Source: Oscillospiraceae bacterium (lineage in GTDB: Bacteria > Bacillota > Clostridia > Oscillospirales > Oscillospiraceae). Taken from it: a stretch of DNA of 27,982 bases. How positions within the stretch are numbered: position 1 is the stretch's first letter; every line of letters begins with the position of its first letter. Below, piece by piece: positions 1-10,859 of the stretch. Under the pieces are notes generated by a model. That model was given only the letters and a program-made list of their open reading frames with translations. It had not been told where the DNA came from and did not search any database. The position numbers and the translations under genes were made by a program. Where the stretch lies: positions 1-27,982 of the forward strand of contig JAFSFK010000119.1 in the NCBI GenBank assembly GCA_017435245.1. The letters are read 5' to 3'.

Positions 1-2
1 GG

Positions 3-1355
3 GATGATGTCTGCAAGTGTGAAAAGTGTGGCAGCGTAAACATTGAACGGGACCCGGATGTACTGGATACTTGGTTCAGTTCTGCGCTGTGGCCCTTTGA
101 GACGCTTGGTTGGCCCGAGCAGACAAAGGATCTGGAATACTTCTACCCCACAGATGTGCTGGTCACCGGTTATGATATCATTTTCTTCTGGGTGGCAAGA
201 ATGATCTTCTCCGGCTGTGAGCATGTCGGCAAGACGCCTTTCCACACAGTACTGATCCACGGCCTTGTCCGTGATGACAAGGGCCGGAAGATGTCTAAGT
301 CTTTGGGCAACGGTATCGATCCTCTGGAGATGATCGAAAAGTACGGCTGCGATGCGCTGCGTATGAATATGGTCACCGGCAATTCTCCCGGAAATGATAT
401 GCGTTTCTATGTGGAGCGCTGTGAGGCAATGCGTAATTTTGCCAACAAGCTGTGGAATGCTTCCCGGTATGTTATGATGAATCTGGCTGATGGTGCCCAA
501 AATGAACTGCCTGATCTTTCCAAGCTGGAGATCGCTGACAAGTGGGTACTCAGTAAGCTCAATACGCTCATCACCGAAGTTACCGAAAATATGGAGAAGT
601 ATGAGCTGGGTGTTGCGGTTTCCAAGGTTTATGATTTCATTTGGGATACCTACTGTGACTGGTATATTGAGCTGACGAAAGCAAGATTGTATTCTGAGGA
701 TGCTGAGCGCAAGCAGACAGCACTTGCAGTCCTTGTCTACGTTCTGGATCAGATCCTGCGTTTGCTGCATCCCTTTATGCCCTTCATCACGGAGGAGATT
801 TGGCAGAGTCTGCCTCACAAGGGAGAAGCACTGATCATTGCTCAGTGGCCTGAGTACCGTGAAGATCTTGCCTTTAAGGCAGAGGAGAATCAGATGGAAT
901 CCGTTATGGATGCCATTCGTGCGATTCGTAACCGCCGTGCGGAAATGAATGTACCTCCTTCCAAGAAGGCAGCTTTGTACGTTTTGACCAGCAAGCCTCA
1001 GATCTTTACTGAGGGAGAAGGCTTCCTCCAGCGTCTGGCATACGCAGATGTGGTTACGATTCTGGATAAGGAGCCCGAAAACCTTGACGGTATGGTCACC
1101 ATTACTACAGCCGATGCAAAGCTGTACATTCCCATGGGTCAGCTGGTGGATGTGGAAAAGGAGATTGCCCGCATTACCAAAGAACTGGAGGCAGCCAAGA
1201 AGTTCCTTGGCTCTCTTGAAGCAAAGCTTTCCAACGAGAAATTTGTTTCCCGTGCTCCGGAGGCAGTTGTTAACGCTGAGCGTGAGAAGGCTGCGAAGCA
1301 TCGTGATCTGATCGGACAGCTGGAGCAGAGCCTGTCTGCGATGCAGAAGCTGTAA
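3..1355 (+). CDS. valS: Valine--tRNA ligase, C-terminal part (5' end outside window)
   Basis: ValRS charges tRNA-Val with valine in the cytoplasm. The reading frame is open from the first bases of the window, so the gene is cut at its 5' end and about 450 residues remain. The visible part starts with a CxxC pair, then a DTWFSSALWP block typical of the class Ia Val/Ile/Leu catalytic core. The ATP-binding signature KMSKS is encoded at 288-302. A tRNA anticodon-binding helical domain follows (about 460-1000), and the last 70 residues are rich in Glu, Lys and Ala like the C-terminal coiled coil of bacterial ValRS. Codon use is biased toward a few codons (aag, ctg, cgt), as expected for a highly expressed gene. 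It is followed at once by a strong terminator, so it closes its transcription unit. Any T-box leader would lie upstream of the window. Confidence 0.97.
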   Translation, partial: DDVCKCEKCGSVNIERDPDVLDTWFSSALWPFETLGWPEQTKDLEYFYPTDVLVTGYDIIFFWVARMIFSGCEHVGKTPFHTVLIHGLVRDDKGRKMSKSLGNGIDPLEMIEKYGCDALRMNMVTGNSPGNDMRFYVERCEAMRNFANKLWNASRYVMMNLADGAQNELPDLSKLEIADKWVLSKLNTLITEVTENMEKYELGVAVSKVYDFIWDTYCDWYIELTKARLYSEDAERKQTALAVLVYVLDQILRLLHPFMPFITEEIWQSLPHKGEALIIAQWPEYREDLAFKAEENQMESVMDAIRAIRNRRAEMNVPPSKKAALYVLTSKPQIFTEGEGFLQRLAYADVVTILDKEPENLDGMVTITTADAKLYIPMGQLVDVEKEIARITKELEAAKKFLGSLEAKLSNEKFVSRAPEAVVNAEREKAAKHRDLIGQLEQSLSAMQKL

Positions 1356-1368
1356 TTTCATACACATT

Positions 1369-1409
1369 GTGGCGTGTAATCTTACGGATTACACGCCACT
1401 TCTTTTTTT
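1369..1409 (+). terminator. Rho-independent terminator of valS
   Basis: A perfect 13 bp stem (1369-1381 with 1387-1399, including the GTGGCGTGTAAT arm) has a 5-base loop and is followed by a T-rich tract. It lies 14 bases after the valS stop and separates valS from the sporulation operon. Confidence 0.93.
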
Positions 1410-1483
1410 ATATCCCCGATTCCGACTGTAAATACTCTCAGTTTTATCTATACTGGAAATACAGTCTAAAAGGAGGAAATGCT

Positions 1484-1798
1484 ATGAAACTTACCAGTTT
1501 TCTGCAGGACGGGAAATTGACCATTGCACTGACCGGCGAGATCGATCACCACTGTGCAAAAGCCTATATTCAATCCTTATCTGCGAAAATTGAGGCGTAT
1601 AACCCAAGGATTTGTGTGCTGGACTTCCAGGATGTTTCCTTTATGGATTCCTCGGGGATCGCCGTTGTGATCAATACTTTGAGAAATATGACACGGATCG
1701 AAGGCTCATTGGTCCTGACAGGATTAAGTGACCAGCCAATGAAAGTATTTCGTGCATCCGGCATTGATAAACTTGTTGAGATCAAGGAGGCAGTTTGA
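1484..1798 (+). CDS. spoIIAA: Anti-sigma F factor antagonist SpoIIAA
   Basis: SpoIIAA is the anti-anti-sigma factor that, when unphosphorylated, strips SpoIIAB from sigma F in the forespore. The 104-residue product is a single STAS domain of normal length. The conserved phosphorylation block DSSGIAVV is at residues 55-62, with Ser57 matching the serine phosphorylated by SpoIIAB in Bacillus. The ATG at 1484 is preceded by a strong AGGAGG at 1471-1476. The open frame extends upstream to 1367 but only through the terminator, so that part is not coding. It is the first gene of a three-gene operon and its stop overlaps the spoIIAB start. In Bacillus this operon is sigma-H dependent; I could not identify a clear sigma-H promoter between the valS terminator and the start. 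Confidence 0.95.
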   Translation: MKLTSFLQDGKLTIALTGEIDHHCAKAYIQSLSAKIEAYNPRICVLDFQDVSFMDSSGIAVVINTLRNMTRIEGSLVLTGLSDQPMKVFRASGIDKLVEIKEAV

Positions 1799-2229
1799 TG
1801 AAATTTGAAAACTATATGATATTGGAGTTTCCCAGTAAATCGGCAAACGAAGCCTTTGCCCGGTCTGCGGTAGCGTGCTTTGCTTCACAGTTGGACCCGA
1901 CACTGGAGGAACTGGGTGATATTCGCACAGCGGTATCGGAGGCTGTTACGAATTGCATTGTACACGCATACCCGGATGACCTTGGGATCATAAGCCTGCG
2001 GTGCAGGATCTTAAAGGATAACACCTTGGATATTGTAGTGAAGGATAAAGGTGTAGGCATTGAAAATCTTGAGCAGGCGAGAAGACCGATGTTCACCACC
2101 GGTGGCGCTGAGCGCAGCGGTATGGGCTTTACCATAATGGAGAGCTTTATGACTACATTCTCTGTTACATCTTCACCCGGAAAGGGGACAAGCGTACATA
2201 TGCGCAGAAAGCTGCAAAGACGCAGATGA
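1798..2229 (+). CDS. spoIIAB: Anti-sigma F factor / serine kinase SpoIIAB
   Basis: SpoIIAB binds and inhibits sigma F and phosphorylates SpoIIAA on serine. The 143-residue product carries the GHKL ATPase boxes: an N-box with Glu48 and Asn52 in SEAVTNCIVHAYP, the G1 box DKGVG at 83-87, and the G2 box around GAERSGMGF at 103-111. Length is typical of the family. The ATG at 1798 overlaps the spoIIAA stop and follows AAGGAGG at 1784-1790; an in-frame TTG one codon earlier is less likely. The stop overlaps the sigF start, so the three proteins are probably translationally coupled, consistent with the need for matched amounts of partner proteins. Confidence 0.95.
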   Translation: MKFENYMILEFPSKSANEAFARSAVACFASQLDPTLEELGDIRTAVSEAVTNCIVHAYPDDLGIISLRCRILKDNTLDIVVKDKGVGIENLEQARRPMFTTGGAERSGMGFTIMESFMTTFSVTSSPGKGTSVHMRRKLQRRR

Positions 2230-2930
2230 GCAGACTTGAAGAGCTGATCCGGTTAAGTCAGGCCGGAGATATGGATGCCACTGAGCAACTTGTTACTGAA
2301 AATAACGGGCTGATTTGGTCTGTTGCACGGAGGTTTACTGGCAGAGGTACAGAAACAGAAGATTTGTATCAATTGGGATGTCTTGGCTTTTTAAAAGCGG
2401 TAGCGGGGTTTGACTTGAATTTTGGGACACAGTTTTCGACATATGCTGTTCCCAAAATTGCCGGTGAGATTCGTCGATATCTGCGGGATGATGGAACAGT
2501 AAAGGTCTCCCGTGGGATCAAAGAACAGGCTGCAGCGATCAAAAGCACACGGCACCACCTTTCCCTGGCCTTGGGAAGGGAACCAACTTTGCAGGAAATC
2601 AGCGCACAGACAGGATTCTCCCCAGAAGAAATCGCAGTAGCGGAAAGCGCAACCGCTGCGGTAGAATCTATTCAGCAATCGTCCGGCGAGGATGGTTTCA
2701 CGCTGGAAACGATTCTTACAGATACGGAGTCTGAAGACTGTATTCTGGAACGTTATGCGTTAAGACAGGCAATTGATAAACTTCCGGAACGGGAAGGAAT
2801 GGTGATTCGGCTGCGGTATTACCATGGTTTAACACAGGATCGGGCTTCCAAAATAATGGAAGTGAGTCAGGTGCAGGTTTCCAGAATCGAGAAAAAAGCG
2901 CTGGCACATTTAAGGGAGCTTATGCGGTAG
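2226..2930 (+). CDS. sigF: RNA polymerase sigma-F factor
   Basis: Sigma F directs early forespore transcription after asymmetric division. The 234-residue protein has a sigma-70 region 2 (DLYQLGCLGFLKAV, then the region 2.4 block FSTYAVPKIAGEIRRYLRDD), a region 3 (SRGIKEQAAAIKS onward), and a C-terminal region 4 helix-turn-helix (LTQDRASKIMEVSQVQVSRIEKKAL). The starting MSRLEELI and short length without region 1.1 fit sporulation sigma factors F and G. Placement directly after spoIIAB, with an ATGA overlap, identifies it as sigma F rather than G. No terminator is visible after it; the next gene has its own promoter. Confidence 0.94.
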   Translation: MSRLEELIRLSQAGDMDATEQLVTENNGLIWSVARRFTGRGTETEDLYQLGCLGFLKAVAGFDLNFGTQFSTYAVPKIAGEIRRYLRDDGTVKVSRGIKEQAAAIKSTRHHLSLALGREPTLQEISAQTGFSPEEIAVAESATAAVESIQQSSGEDGFTLETILTDTESEDCILERYALRQAIDKLPEREGMVIRLRYYHGLTQDRASKIMEVSQVQVSRIEKKALAHLRELMR

Positions 2931-2939
2931 ATTTTCCTC

Positions 2940-2968
2940 TTTACCTTTCGGGAAAAATAAGTTAAAAT
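2940..2968 (+). promoter_or_regulatory. Predicted sigma-A promoter of pcrA
   Basis: TTTACC at 2940-2945 and TAAAAT at 2963-2968 are separated by 17 bases. The -35 matches consensus at 4 of 6 positions and the -10 at 5 of 6. It lies in the gap between sigF and pcrA, 29 bases before the start codon. Confidence 0.6.
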
Positions 2969-2997
2969 ATAGGCATCATTTAATTGTAGGTGTGCCT

Positions 2998-5400
2998 ATG
3001 ACTGAAAATCTGTTTTCCCGTTTTATTACAGCAAGAAGAAAATACATCGAAGCCCAATTTTTTAATTTAAACCCCATGCAGCGGGAAGCTGTTCTGACTA
3101 CCGATGGGCCGCTGCTGCTGTTGGCAGGTGCAGGCAGCGGTAAAACCACTGTCCTGATCCACAGGATCGCCAATTTGCTGCGGTTTGGACGTGCCAGTGA
3201 CAGTACCGATGTTCCGGATACTGTTTCAGAAGAGGATGTTTTGTTTCTGGAGGCACTGGAGGAACCAATTACAGATACCGACCGTCAAAGGGCGGATTAT
3301 TTGTGTGCACTTGAGCCTGCGATGCCCTGGAGTGTTATTGCCATCACCTTTACGAATAAGGCTGCGAACGAACTGAAGGAACGGTTGTCCGGAATGCTGG
3401 GGCCCGAAGCAGAGGATATCTGGGCTATGACCTTCCACTCTGCCTGCTGCAGGATCCTGCGGCGTGATATTGAGAGACTGGGATATACCAGAAGCTTTAC
3501 TATCTATGATACTGCTGACTCAGAACGTATGATGAAGGAGATCATCCGGGATATGGGTCTGGATGACAAAACCTTCCCAGCGAAGTATGTACTGTCAGTG
3601 ATCAGCCGGCAGAAGGATAAGATGATCGATCCTCAGCAAATGATGGAGCACATTGAAATTACCAATGATTTTCGAATGCTGCATATTGCCAGAGCCTACC
3701 AGCGCTATCAAACACGACTGAAGGAGAATAATGCGCTGGATTTTGATGATATTATTTTCCAGACGGTCAGGCTCCTGCAGGAAAACGAGGACGTTCGGAC
3801 ATATTACCAAAGAAAATTCCGATATGTTCTTGTGGACGAGTACCAGGATACAAACTATATGCAGTACCTACTGACTTCTCTGCTTGCTGGCGGATATGAA
3901 AACATTTGCGTTGTCGGCGACGATGACCAGAGCATTTACCGCTTCCGTGGTGCTACCATTGAGAACATCCTTAATTTTGAGAAGCAGTATCAAGGCTCCA
4001 GAGTGATCCGTTTGGAGCAGAATTACCGTTCCACCCAGTCTATCTTAAATGCGGCTAATGCGGTAATTGCCCATAATATCGGACGGAAAGGTAAACGACT
4101 TTGGACTGCGAATGGTGAGGGAGATCCCATCACGGTATATGAGGCCGCCGACGAAGGCGCTGAGGCAAATTTTGTTGCTGGTCAGATCATTTCCAGATCC
4201 AAAGGTAAGTCCTTCCGGGATTATGCGGTGCTCTATCGCACCAACGCACAATCCAACGCTCTTGAATTTGCGTTTAAACGAAATGGCATCCCATACCGTG
4301 TTATTGGCGGTATGCGGTTCTTTGACCGTGCTGAAGTCAAGGATATGCTTTCGTATTTGTGTGTGATCAATAACCGCAATGATGATCTGCGGCTGCATAG
4401 GATCATTAATAATCCGCCCAGAGGCTTGGGTGCGAAAACCATCGAAACCGCTGACCGTCTGGCACAGGCGGAGGGGAAGAGCCTGTACAGTGTTGTAAGC
4501 GACCCTTATTCTTACGGACCGCTGGAAAAGGCTTCCGGAAAACTGATGCAGTTCACTGTTATGATCGAAGAACTGGCAGGACTTCTGGATGACGGTATGA
4601 GTTTGCCTGATTTTTATGAAGAAGTAATGCGACGCAGCGGATATGTAGGTATGCTTGAGGCAAAGCCTACAGAAGAAAACAAAACAAGACTGGAGAACGT
4701 CCGAGAACTGAAATCCAGTATTCAGTCATATGTACAGAATGCGGAGGTTCCGTCTCTTGCGGGTTTTCTGGAAGAAATTGCATTATATACGGATCTTGAG
4801 CAGTACAACGAAGGCGACGACGCCGCTGTGATGATGACGATGCATTCTGCGAAAGGTCTTGAATTTCCCAATGTGTTCTTGGTTGGATTCGAAGATGGCC
4901 TTTTCCCTGGAATGCGAGCCATCGGTGAAGCGGAAGAGATGGAAGAAGAACGCCGTTTGTGTTATGTAGCAATCACCCGTGCGAAGAAGCATCTGACCAT
5001 TTCCTATGCAAAGCAAAGAATGCTTTACGGCCGTACCAGTGCCTCGCTGCCGTCCCGTTTCCTGCGTGAGATCCCCGAGCATATGACAGTGAAAAAGGGT
5101 GGCTATCACAGCTATGGCGGCAGTAGCTACACATCCGCACGTCCGCAGTATGATTACGCATCTGCGATCAATCGTGCCGCACCCACCAAAACGACCCTGT
5201 CTTCAACGCCAACAGCTGTCAAGAGTACTTATCTCGAATTAAATAAAGGGGATATGGTCCAGCATACCGCTTTCGGCAAGGGCATGGTGCTGTCGGTACT
5301 GAAAATGGGAGGGGATGCCTTGCTTGAGATCGCTTTTGACCAGATCGGAACAAAAAAGCTGATGGCAAAGACGGCATCTGCCCATATGAGAAAACTGTAA
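2998..5400 (+). CDS. pcrA: ATP-dependent 3'-5' DNA helicase PcrA/UvrD
   Basis: A superfamily 1A helicase used in nucleotide excision repair, rolling-circle replication and recombination control. The 800-residue product has the Q-motif LNPMQREAV (24-32), Walker A GAGSGKT (44-50), motif II DEYQDTN (280-286), motif III GDDDQSIYRFRGA, motif IV RLEQNYRS, motif V MTMHSAKGLEFPNVFL and motif VI RRLCYVAITRAKKHL. A C-terminal segment, GDMVQHTAFGKGMVLSV onward, resembles the Tudor-like RNA polymerase-binding domain of PcrA. A charged insertion of roughly 45 residues sits between motifs I and Ia, longer than usual. I chose the ATG at 2998 because AGG at 2988-2990 is well spaced; a GTG two codons upstream is possible. 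Adjacent repair genes are ligA here and uvrC, recO and mutS2 further along. Confidence 0.95.
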   Translation: MTENLFSRFITARRKYIEAQFFNLNPMQREAVLTTDGPLLLLAGAGSGKTTVLIHRIANLLRFGRASDSTDVPDTVSEEDVLFLEALEEPITDTDRQRADYLCALEPAMPWSVIAITFTNKAANELKERLSGMLGPEAEDIWAMTFHSACCRILRRDIERLGYTRSFTIYDTADSERMMKEIIRDMGLDDKTFPAKYVLSVISRQKDKMIDPQQMMEHIEITNDFRMLHIARAYQRYQTRLKENNALDFDDIIFQTVRLLQENEDVRTYYQRKFRYVLVDEYQDTNYMQYLLTSLLAGGYENICVVGDDDQSIYRFRGATIENILNFEKQYQGSRVIRLEQNYRSTQSILNAANAVIAHNIGRKGKRLWTANGEGDPITVYEAADEGAEANFVAGQIISRSKGKSFRDYAVLYRTNAQSNALEFAFKRNGIPYRVIGGMRFFDRAEVKDMLSYLCVINNRNDDLRLHRIINNPPRGLGAKTIETADRLAQAEGKSLYSVVSDPYSYGPLEKASGKLMQFTVMIEELAGLLDDGMSLPDFYEEVMRRSGYVGMLEAKPTEENKTRLENVRELKSSIQSYVQNAEVPSLAGFLEEIALYTDLEQYNEGDDAAVMMTMHSAKGLEFPNVFLVGFEDGLFPGMRAIGEAEEMEEERRLCYVAITRAKKHLTISYAKQRMLYGRTSASLPSRFLREIPEHMTVKKGGYHSYGGSSYTSARPQYDYASAINRAAPTKTTLSSTPTAVKSTYLELNKGDMVQHTAFGKGMVLSVLKMGGDALLEIAFDQIGTKKLMAKTASAHMRKL

Positions 5401-5442
5401 TGTTTGCATTTTGGATGCATATGTTCCCACAGGGGGGATGTT

Positions 5443-8042
<2,600 letters not shown>

Positions 8043-8043
8043 T

Positions 8044-8078
8044 AAAAAACCGCCGGAAAGGTTGTACCTTTCCGGCGG
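8044..8078 (-). terminator. Terminator of the minus-strand ylbJ / Cys-rich gene pair
   Basis: A 12 bp perfect GC-rich stem (8050-8061 with 8067-8078) with loop TTGTA. On the minus strand it is followed by TTTTTT, complementary to the A run at 8044-8049, so it serves the leftward genes. On the plus strand it is followed by TCATTT only, so it may act weakly on ligA transcripts. Confidence 0.85.
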
Positions 8079-8082
8079 TCAT

Positions 8083-8292
8083 TTACAGGGTGAAATCCTC
8101 TTTGTCATACTTGGAAAAATCCAACGCCTTTGCTTTCGGTGGGACACGCTTACAAGGGTCATAGACAAATTTTCTGCAGTCATAATAAACGGACACGATG
8201 CCATATTTTGTGCAAAGGATCTGTTCGTCTGAAACTCTGGTTCCACAGGCGCAGTAACTGCAGGAACGGGGGACTTTTTTGCGGAAAAGCAT
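8083..8292 (-). CDS. Small Cys-rich conserved protein of unknown function
   Basis: A 69-residue protein with six cysteines at positions 11, 14, 16, 27, 39 and 47, arranged like a small zinc-ribbon. The C-terminal half, DPCKRVPPKAKALDFSKYDKEDF, has the look of a conserved block that I have seen in uncharacterised Clostridia proteins, but I cannot assign a function. There is no signal peptide or membrane segment, so it is probably cytoplasmic. I prefer the ATG at 8292 because GAGGAG (8305-8300 on the minus strand) is seven bases away; a TTG at 8298 is also in frame. It lies 23 bases after the ylbJ stop and just before a strong terminator, so it is the last gene of a leftward unit with ylbJ. A metal-binding role is only an inference from the cysteines. 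Confidence 0.72.
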   Translation of the reverse strand: MLFRKKVPRSCSYCACGTRVSDEQILCTKYGIVSVYYDCRKFVYDPCKRVPPKAKALDFSKYDKEDFTL

Positions 8293-8315
8293 ATGCAAAC
8301 TCCTCTCTGCGTGTT

Positions 8316-9329
8316 TTATACATTATACAACACTTTCTTTCGTAATGCTACTACTTTTTTAAACACAATAAAGATCGCCAACATAAATATGAGGATCAAT
8401 CCGGGAATGACCCCATGAATATGATTTTCCCCCGGATAGAGGATTTGTGACATTATTGCTGACATACCGATGCAGATCACCGTCTGGAGGCATTTGCCGA
8501 TCATATAGGTTCTTTTTCCTAATTCCCCGGTGACTGAAAATATCTGCAACCAAACACAAAGGCCACCTGCTGACAAAAGGGTACTGGCGAGAGTAAATCT
8601 TATCGATTCTTCAGAAATCTCAGCAAGCCGAAGGCAACCATTTGACAACTCAACCAATCCTTCAATCGCTATAGCGAGATCAATTGGCAGAGGATATAGG
8701 ATCCATTTATCAAGAAAGCCAATCAGGATTTTTGCAGAAACGATCCAGCTGCATATAATCCCCATTGTTTTTACAGAGTATTCCATACTTCCTGAGATGC
8801 TCTGTTTATTAGCTGCAGCCAACGTACACCTACCTCCGGTGTAACCGGGAAGGAGTATGCCTACCACTACGGCAGACAGGATCTGAATCCCCCAAATGAT
8901 CCATCCGGCAGCGGATGAATCAAACAGAGCAGCTGTGATTCCAAAAATAAAAGCCGGACCTGCATTATTGCAGAACCCAAGCATTCGCTCTGCATCTTGC
9001 TTTGACAATTGTCCGTCTCGATAGGCTCTGTAAATGCATTGCCCGCCGACTGGGTATCCGCCAATAAGTCCGATCAGAAGTAAGGATTCACCACCTGCAG
9101 GAATTCTGCAAATCCTGCCTACTGGTTTTAGAATCTTTAACGGATTTCCAACAAAAGCAGACGTTATTAGACCGGATAAGATAATAAACGGAAACAGGGA
9201 AGGAATGACTGTTGCAAGGCATATTCCAACGCCTGCCTTGGCACTGCTGATTGCAGTTTTTGAATCCAGAATCAGAACCAGCATTATAAGGGCTGCAAAT
9301 ATGCCTGTCCAGTGCCTATTTCTTTTCAC
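8316..9329 (-). CDS. ylbJ: Sporulation integral membrane protein YlbJ
   Basis: YlbJ is a polytopic membrane protein made in the mother cell and needed for heat-resistant spores in Bacillus; its transported or sensed substrate is not known. The 337-residue product has about eight hydrophobic segments. It also has two motifs of the nucleoside-recognition (Gate) domain: GYPVGGQ in the first half and CNNAGPAF soon after. I chose the GTG at 9329 because GAGGTGG (9341-9335) is five bases upstream; a GTG at 9338 sits inside that ribosome site. In Bacillus ylbJ is beside coaD and rsmD, while here it is divergent from yqfC, another sporulation gene, and about 10 kb from coaD. The divergent gap of 85 bases should hold both promoters. 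Confidence 0.9.
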   Translation of the reverse strand: MKRNRHWTGIFAALIMLVLILDSKTAISSAKAGVGICLATVIPSLFPFIILSGLITSAFVGNPLKILKPVGRICRIPAGGESLLLIGLIGGYPVGGQCIYRAYRDGQLSKQDAERMLGFCNNAGPAFIFGITAALFDSSAAGWIIWGIQILSAVVVGILLPGYTGGRCTLAAANKQSISGSMEYSVKTMGIICSWIVSAKILIGFLDKWILYPLPIDLAIAIEGLVELSNGCLRLAEISEESIRFTLASTLLSAGGLCVWLQIFSVTGELGKRTYMIGKCLQTVICIGMSAIMSQILYPGENHIHGVIPGLILIFMLAIFIVFKKVVALRKKVLYNV

Positions 9330-9414
9330 AGCTACCACCTCAAAAGAAACTATGCATTTGCTGTGAAAAACATCCCATAAATATCATAGACTTTTTTGAA
9401 AGGGAGTTGATTGA

Positions 9415-9696
9415 ATGGGACGACATAGGCTTTGGCGGCGACTTGCAGAGGATTTACAAACGGAAAACCTATCTGTTTCTAAAGTGCCGCTGATCGAATT
9501 ATATGGAGGAAGGCGTGTACTGATCGAAAACCACGCAGGTGTGCAGGAATATACCGATGATTTTATTTGCGTGCGGGTTAAATGCGGTCAGGTCTGTATT
9601 TCCGGAAGGAATCTTCGCCTTGCGCTGATGTCCCAGGAGCGATTGGTGATTTGCGGGTGTATTGACTCGGTACATATGAAGGAGGGGAATCGGTGA
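9415..9696 (+). CDS. yqfC: Sporulation protein YqfC (YabP/YqfC family)
   Basis: A 93-residue protein of the YabP/YqfC family, expressed in the mother cell of sporulating Bacilli and Clostridia. Family features are the N-terminal basic helix (RLWRRLAEDL), the VPLIELYGGRRVLIENHAGV block, and the closing LVICGCIDSVHM strand. There is no membrane segment. The ATG at 9415 follows AAGGGAG (9400-9406). Its stop overlaps the GTG of yqfD, so the two are translationally coupled, which matches their constant pairing in spore formers. Exact molecular function is not known. Confidence 0.9.
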   Translation: MGRHRLWRRLAEDLQTENLSVSKVPLIELYGGRRVLIENHAGVQEYTDDFICVRVKCGQVCISGRNLRLALMSQERLVICGCIDSVHMKEGNR

Positions 9697-10859
9697 GCAG
9701 CTATTACCGTGGGAATGGAACGATTCAGTTAATTGTCACCTCTGCGGATCTTCCGGCGTTTCTTGCCAAATTATCTGAACAGGGGACGGTATTGAGAAAT
9801 ATCCGCAGCATGGATGCCTTATCGGCCCAGCTTCAGTGTTCCCGTGCTGAACTGCATACGATTGAGCACCTAGCGGCTAAGTTCGGCGCAAATATAGAGA
9901 TAATCAAGGAACCTGAAAATGTTCTTTACACCGCTTTACACAGACCTGTTTTGCTGTTAACATTTTTTCTGTTTTTATGTTTGCTTACAATTCTTCCGAC
10001 GAGAATCTACTTTATTCAAGTAGACGGAAATGCAATCGTTCCAGCCACCCAAATCCTGGAGGAAGCAGAGAAGTGCGGGATTCGATTTGGTGCTTCCCGT
10101 CGCTTGGTTCGCAGTGAGAAAGTGAAGAATGCCTTACTCAGTACCTTACCACAGCTGCAGTGGGCCGGGATCAATACAAGCGGCTGTGTGGCTACGATCA
10201 GCGTTAGGGAAAAAAACACGAACGAGGAGTTAACACCGGAGGTTGGAATCGGAAATATCATTGCAAAGACAGATGGTATTATCCAAACGTGTACTGTGTT
10301 AAACGGGACGGCGCTGTGTAGCGCAGGAGATGCTGTAACCGCAGGACAAATACTGGTGTCCGGTTATACGGATTGCGGGATTGCGTTGAAGGCGGTACGG
10401 GCGGAAGCAGAGATTACGGCGTCAACGATTCGTTCGGTTTCGGCGGTTACGTTACTACCAGATGTCATTCGGGGCGAGCAAATACACGAAGAAACAAAAT
10501 TCAGCCTTCGTATCGGAAAAAAACTTATAAATTTATTTAAAGATAGTGGAATTTCGGATACCAGTTGTGTTAAAATGTATACGGAAGAATATCTGACGCT
10601 GCCGGGAGGATTTCGGTTACCGATTGCCCTTGTGACGCAACGTTGTATCTACTATGCGCCTTGTGATACATGGGATCCGAATTGGGATTCCTGGATTTCA
10701 GATGCGTGCAGGCAATACCTGCTTTCACATATGCAAGCAGGCCAAATTGTTATGGAAGATACGCATATTCGGCAAGCGAACGGCTTGTGTGGTTTTTACG
10801 GGAAATACGTATGCCTGGAAAACATTGGGCAGTTTATAGATGAGGAGATCATAAAATGA
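9693..10859 (+). CDS. yqfD: Sporulation protein YqfD
   Basis: A 388-residue member of the YqfD/SpoIV family found in spore formers and usually paired with yqfC. A cytoplasmic N-terminal domain of about 80 residues is followed by one membrane segment at roughly 85-102 (VLLLTFFLFLCLLTILPT). Then comes a long domain, probably in the intermembrane space around the forespore, starting IYFIQVDGNAIVP. The GTG start at 9693 overlaps the yqfC stop and follows GGAGGGG (9681-9687). Its stop overlaps the phoH start by four bases. The biochemical role is not established. Confidence 0.9.
   Translation: MSSYYRGNGTIQLIVTSADLPAFLAKLSEQGTVLRNIRSMDALSAQLQCSRAELHTIEHLAAKFGANIEIIKEPENVLYTALHRPVLLLTFFLFLCLLTILPTRIYFIQVDGNAIVPATQILEEAEKCGIRFGASRRLVRSEKVKNALLSTLPQLQWAGINTSGCVATISVREKNTNEELTPEVGIGNIIAKTDGIIQTCTVLNGTALCSAGDAVTAGQILVSGYTDCGIALKAVRAEAEITASTIRSVSAVTLLPDVIRGEQIHEETKFSLRIGKKLINLFKDSGISDTSCVKMYTEEYLTLPGGFRLPIALVTQRCIYYAPCDTWDPNWDSWISDACRQYLLSHMQAGQIVMEDTHIRQANGLCGFYGKYVCLENIGQFIDEEIIK

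Noticed and set aside
1410..1483. Sigma-H promoter for the spoIIA operon
   Set aside because: Only a TATACT at 1449-1454 stands out and it has no fitting -35; no sigma-H pattern was recognisable.
9330..9414. Sigma-E promoters for ylbJ and yqfC (CATA-type -10 candidates at 9385 on the plus strand and near 9356 on the minus strand)
   Set aside because: For yqfC no acceptable -35 lies at the right distance. For ylbJ the predicted transcript start would fall on the ribosome site. The expectation is sound but the sequence match is too weak to annotate.
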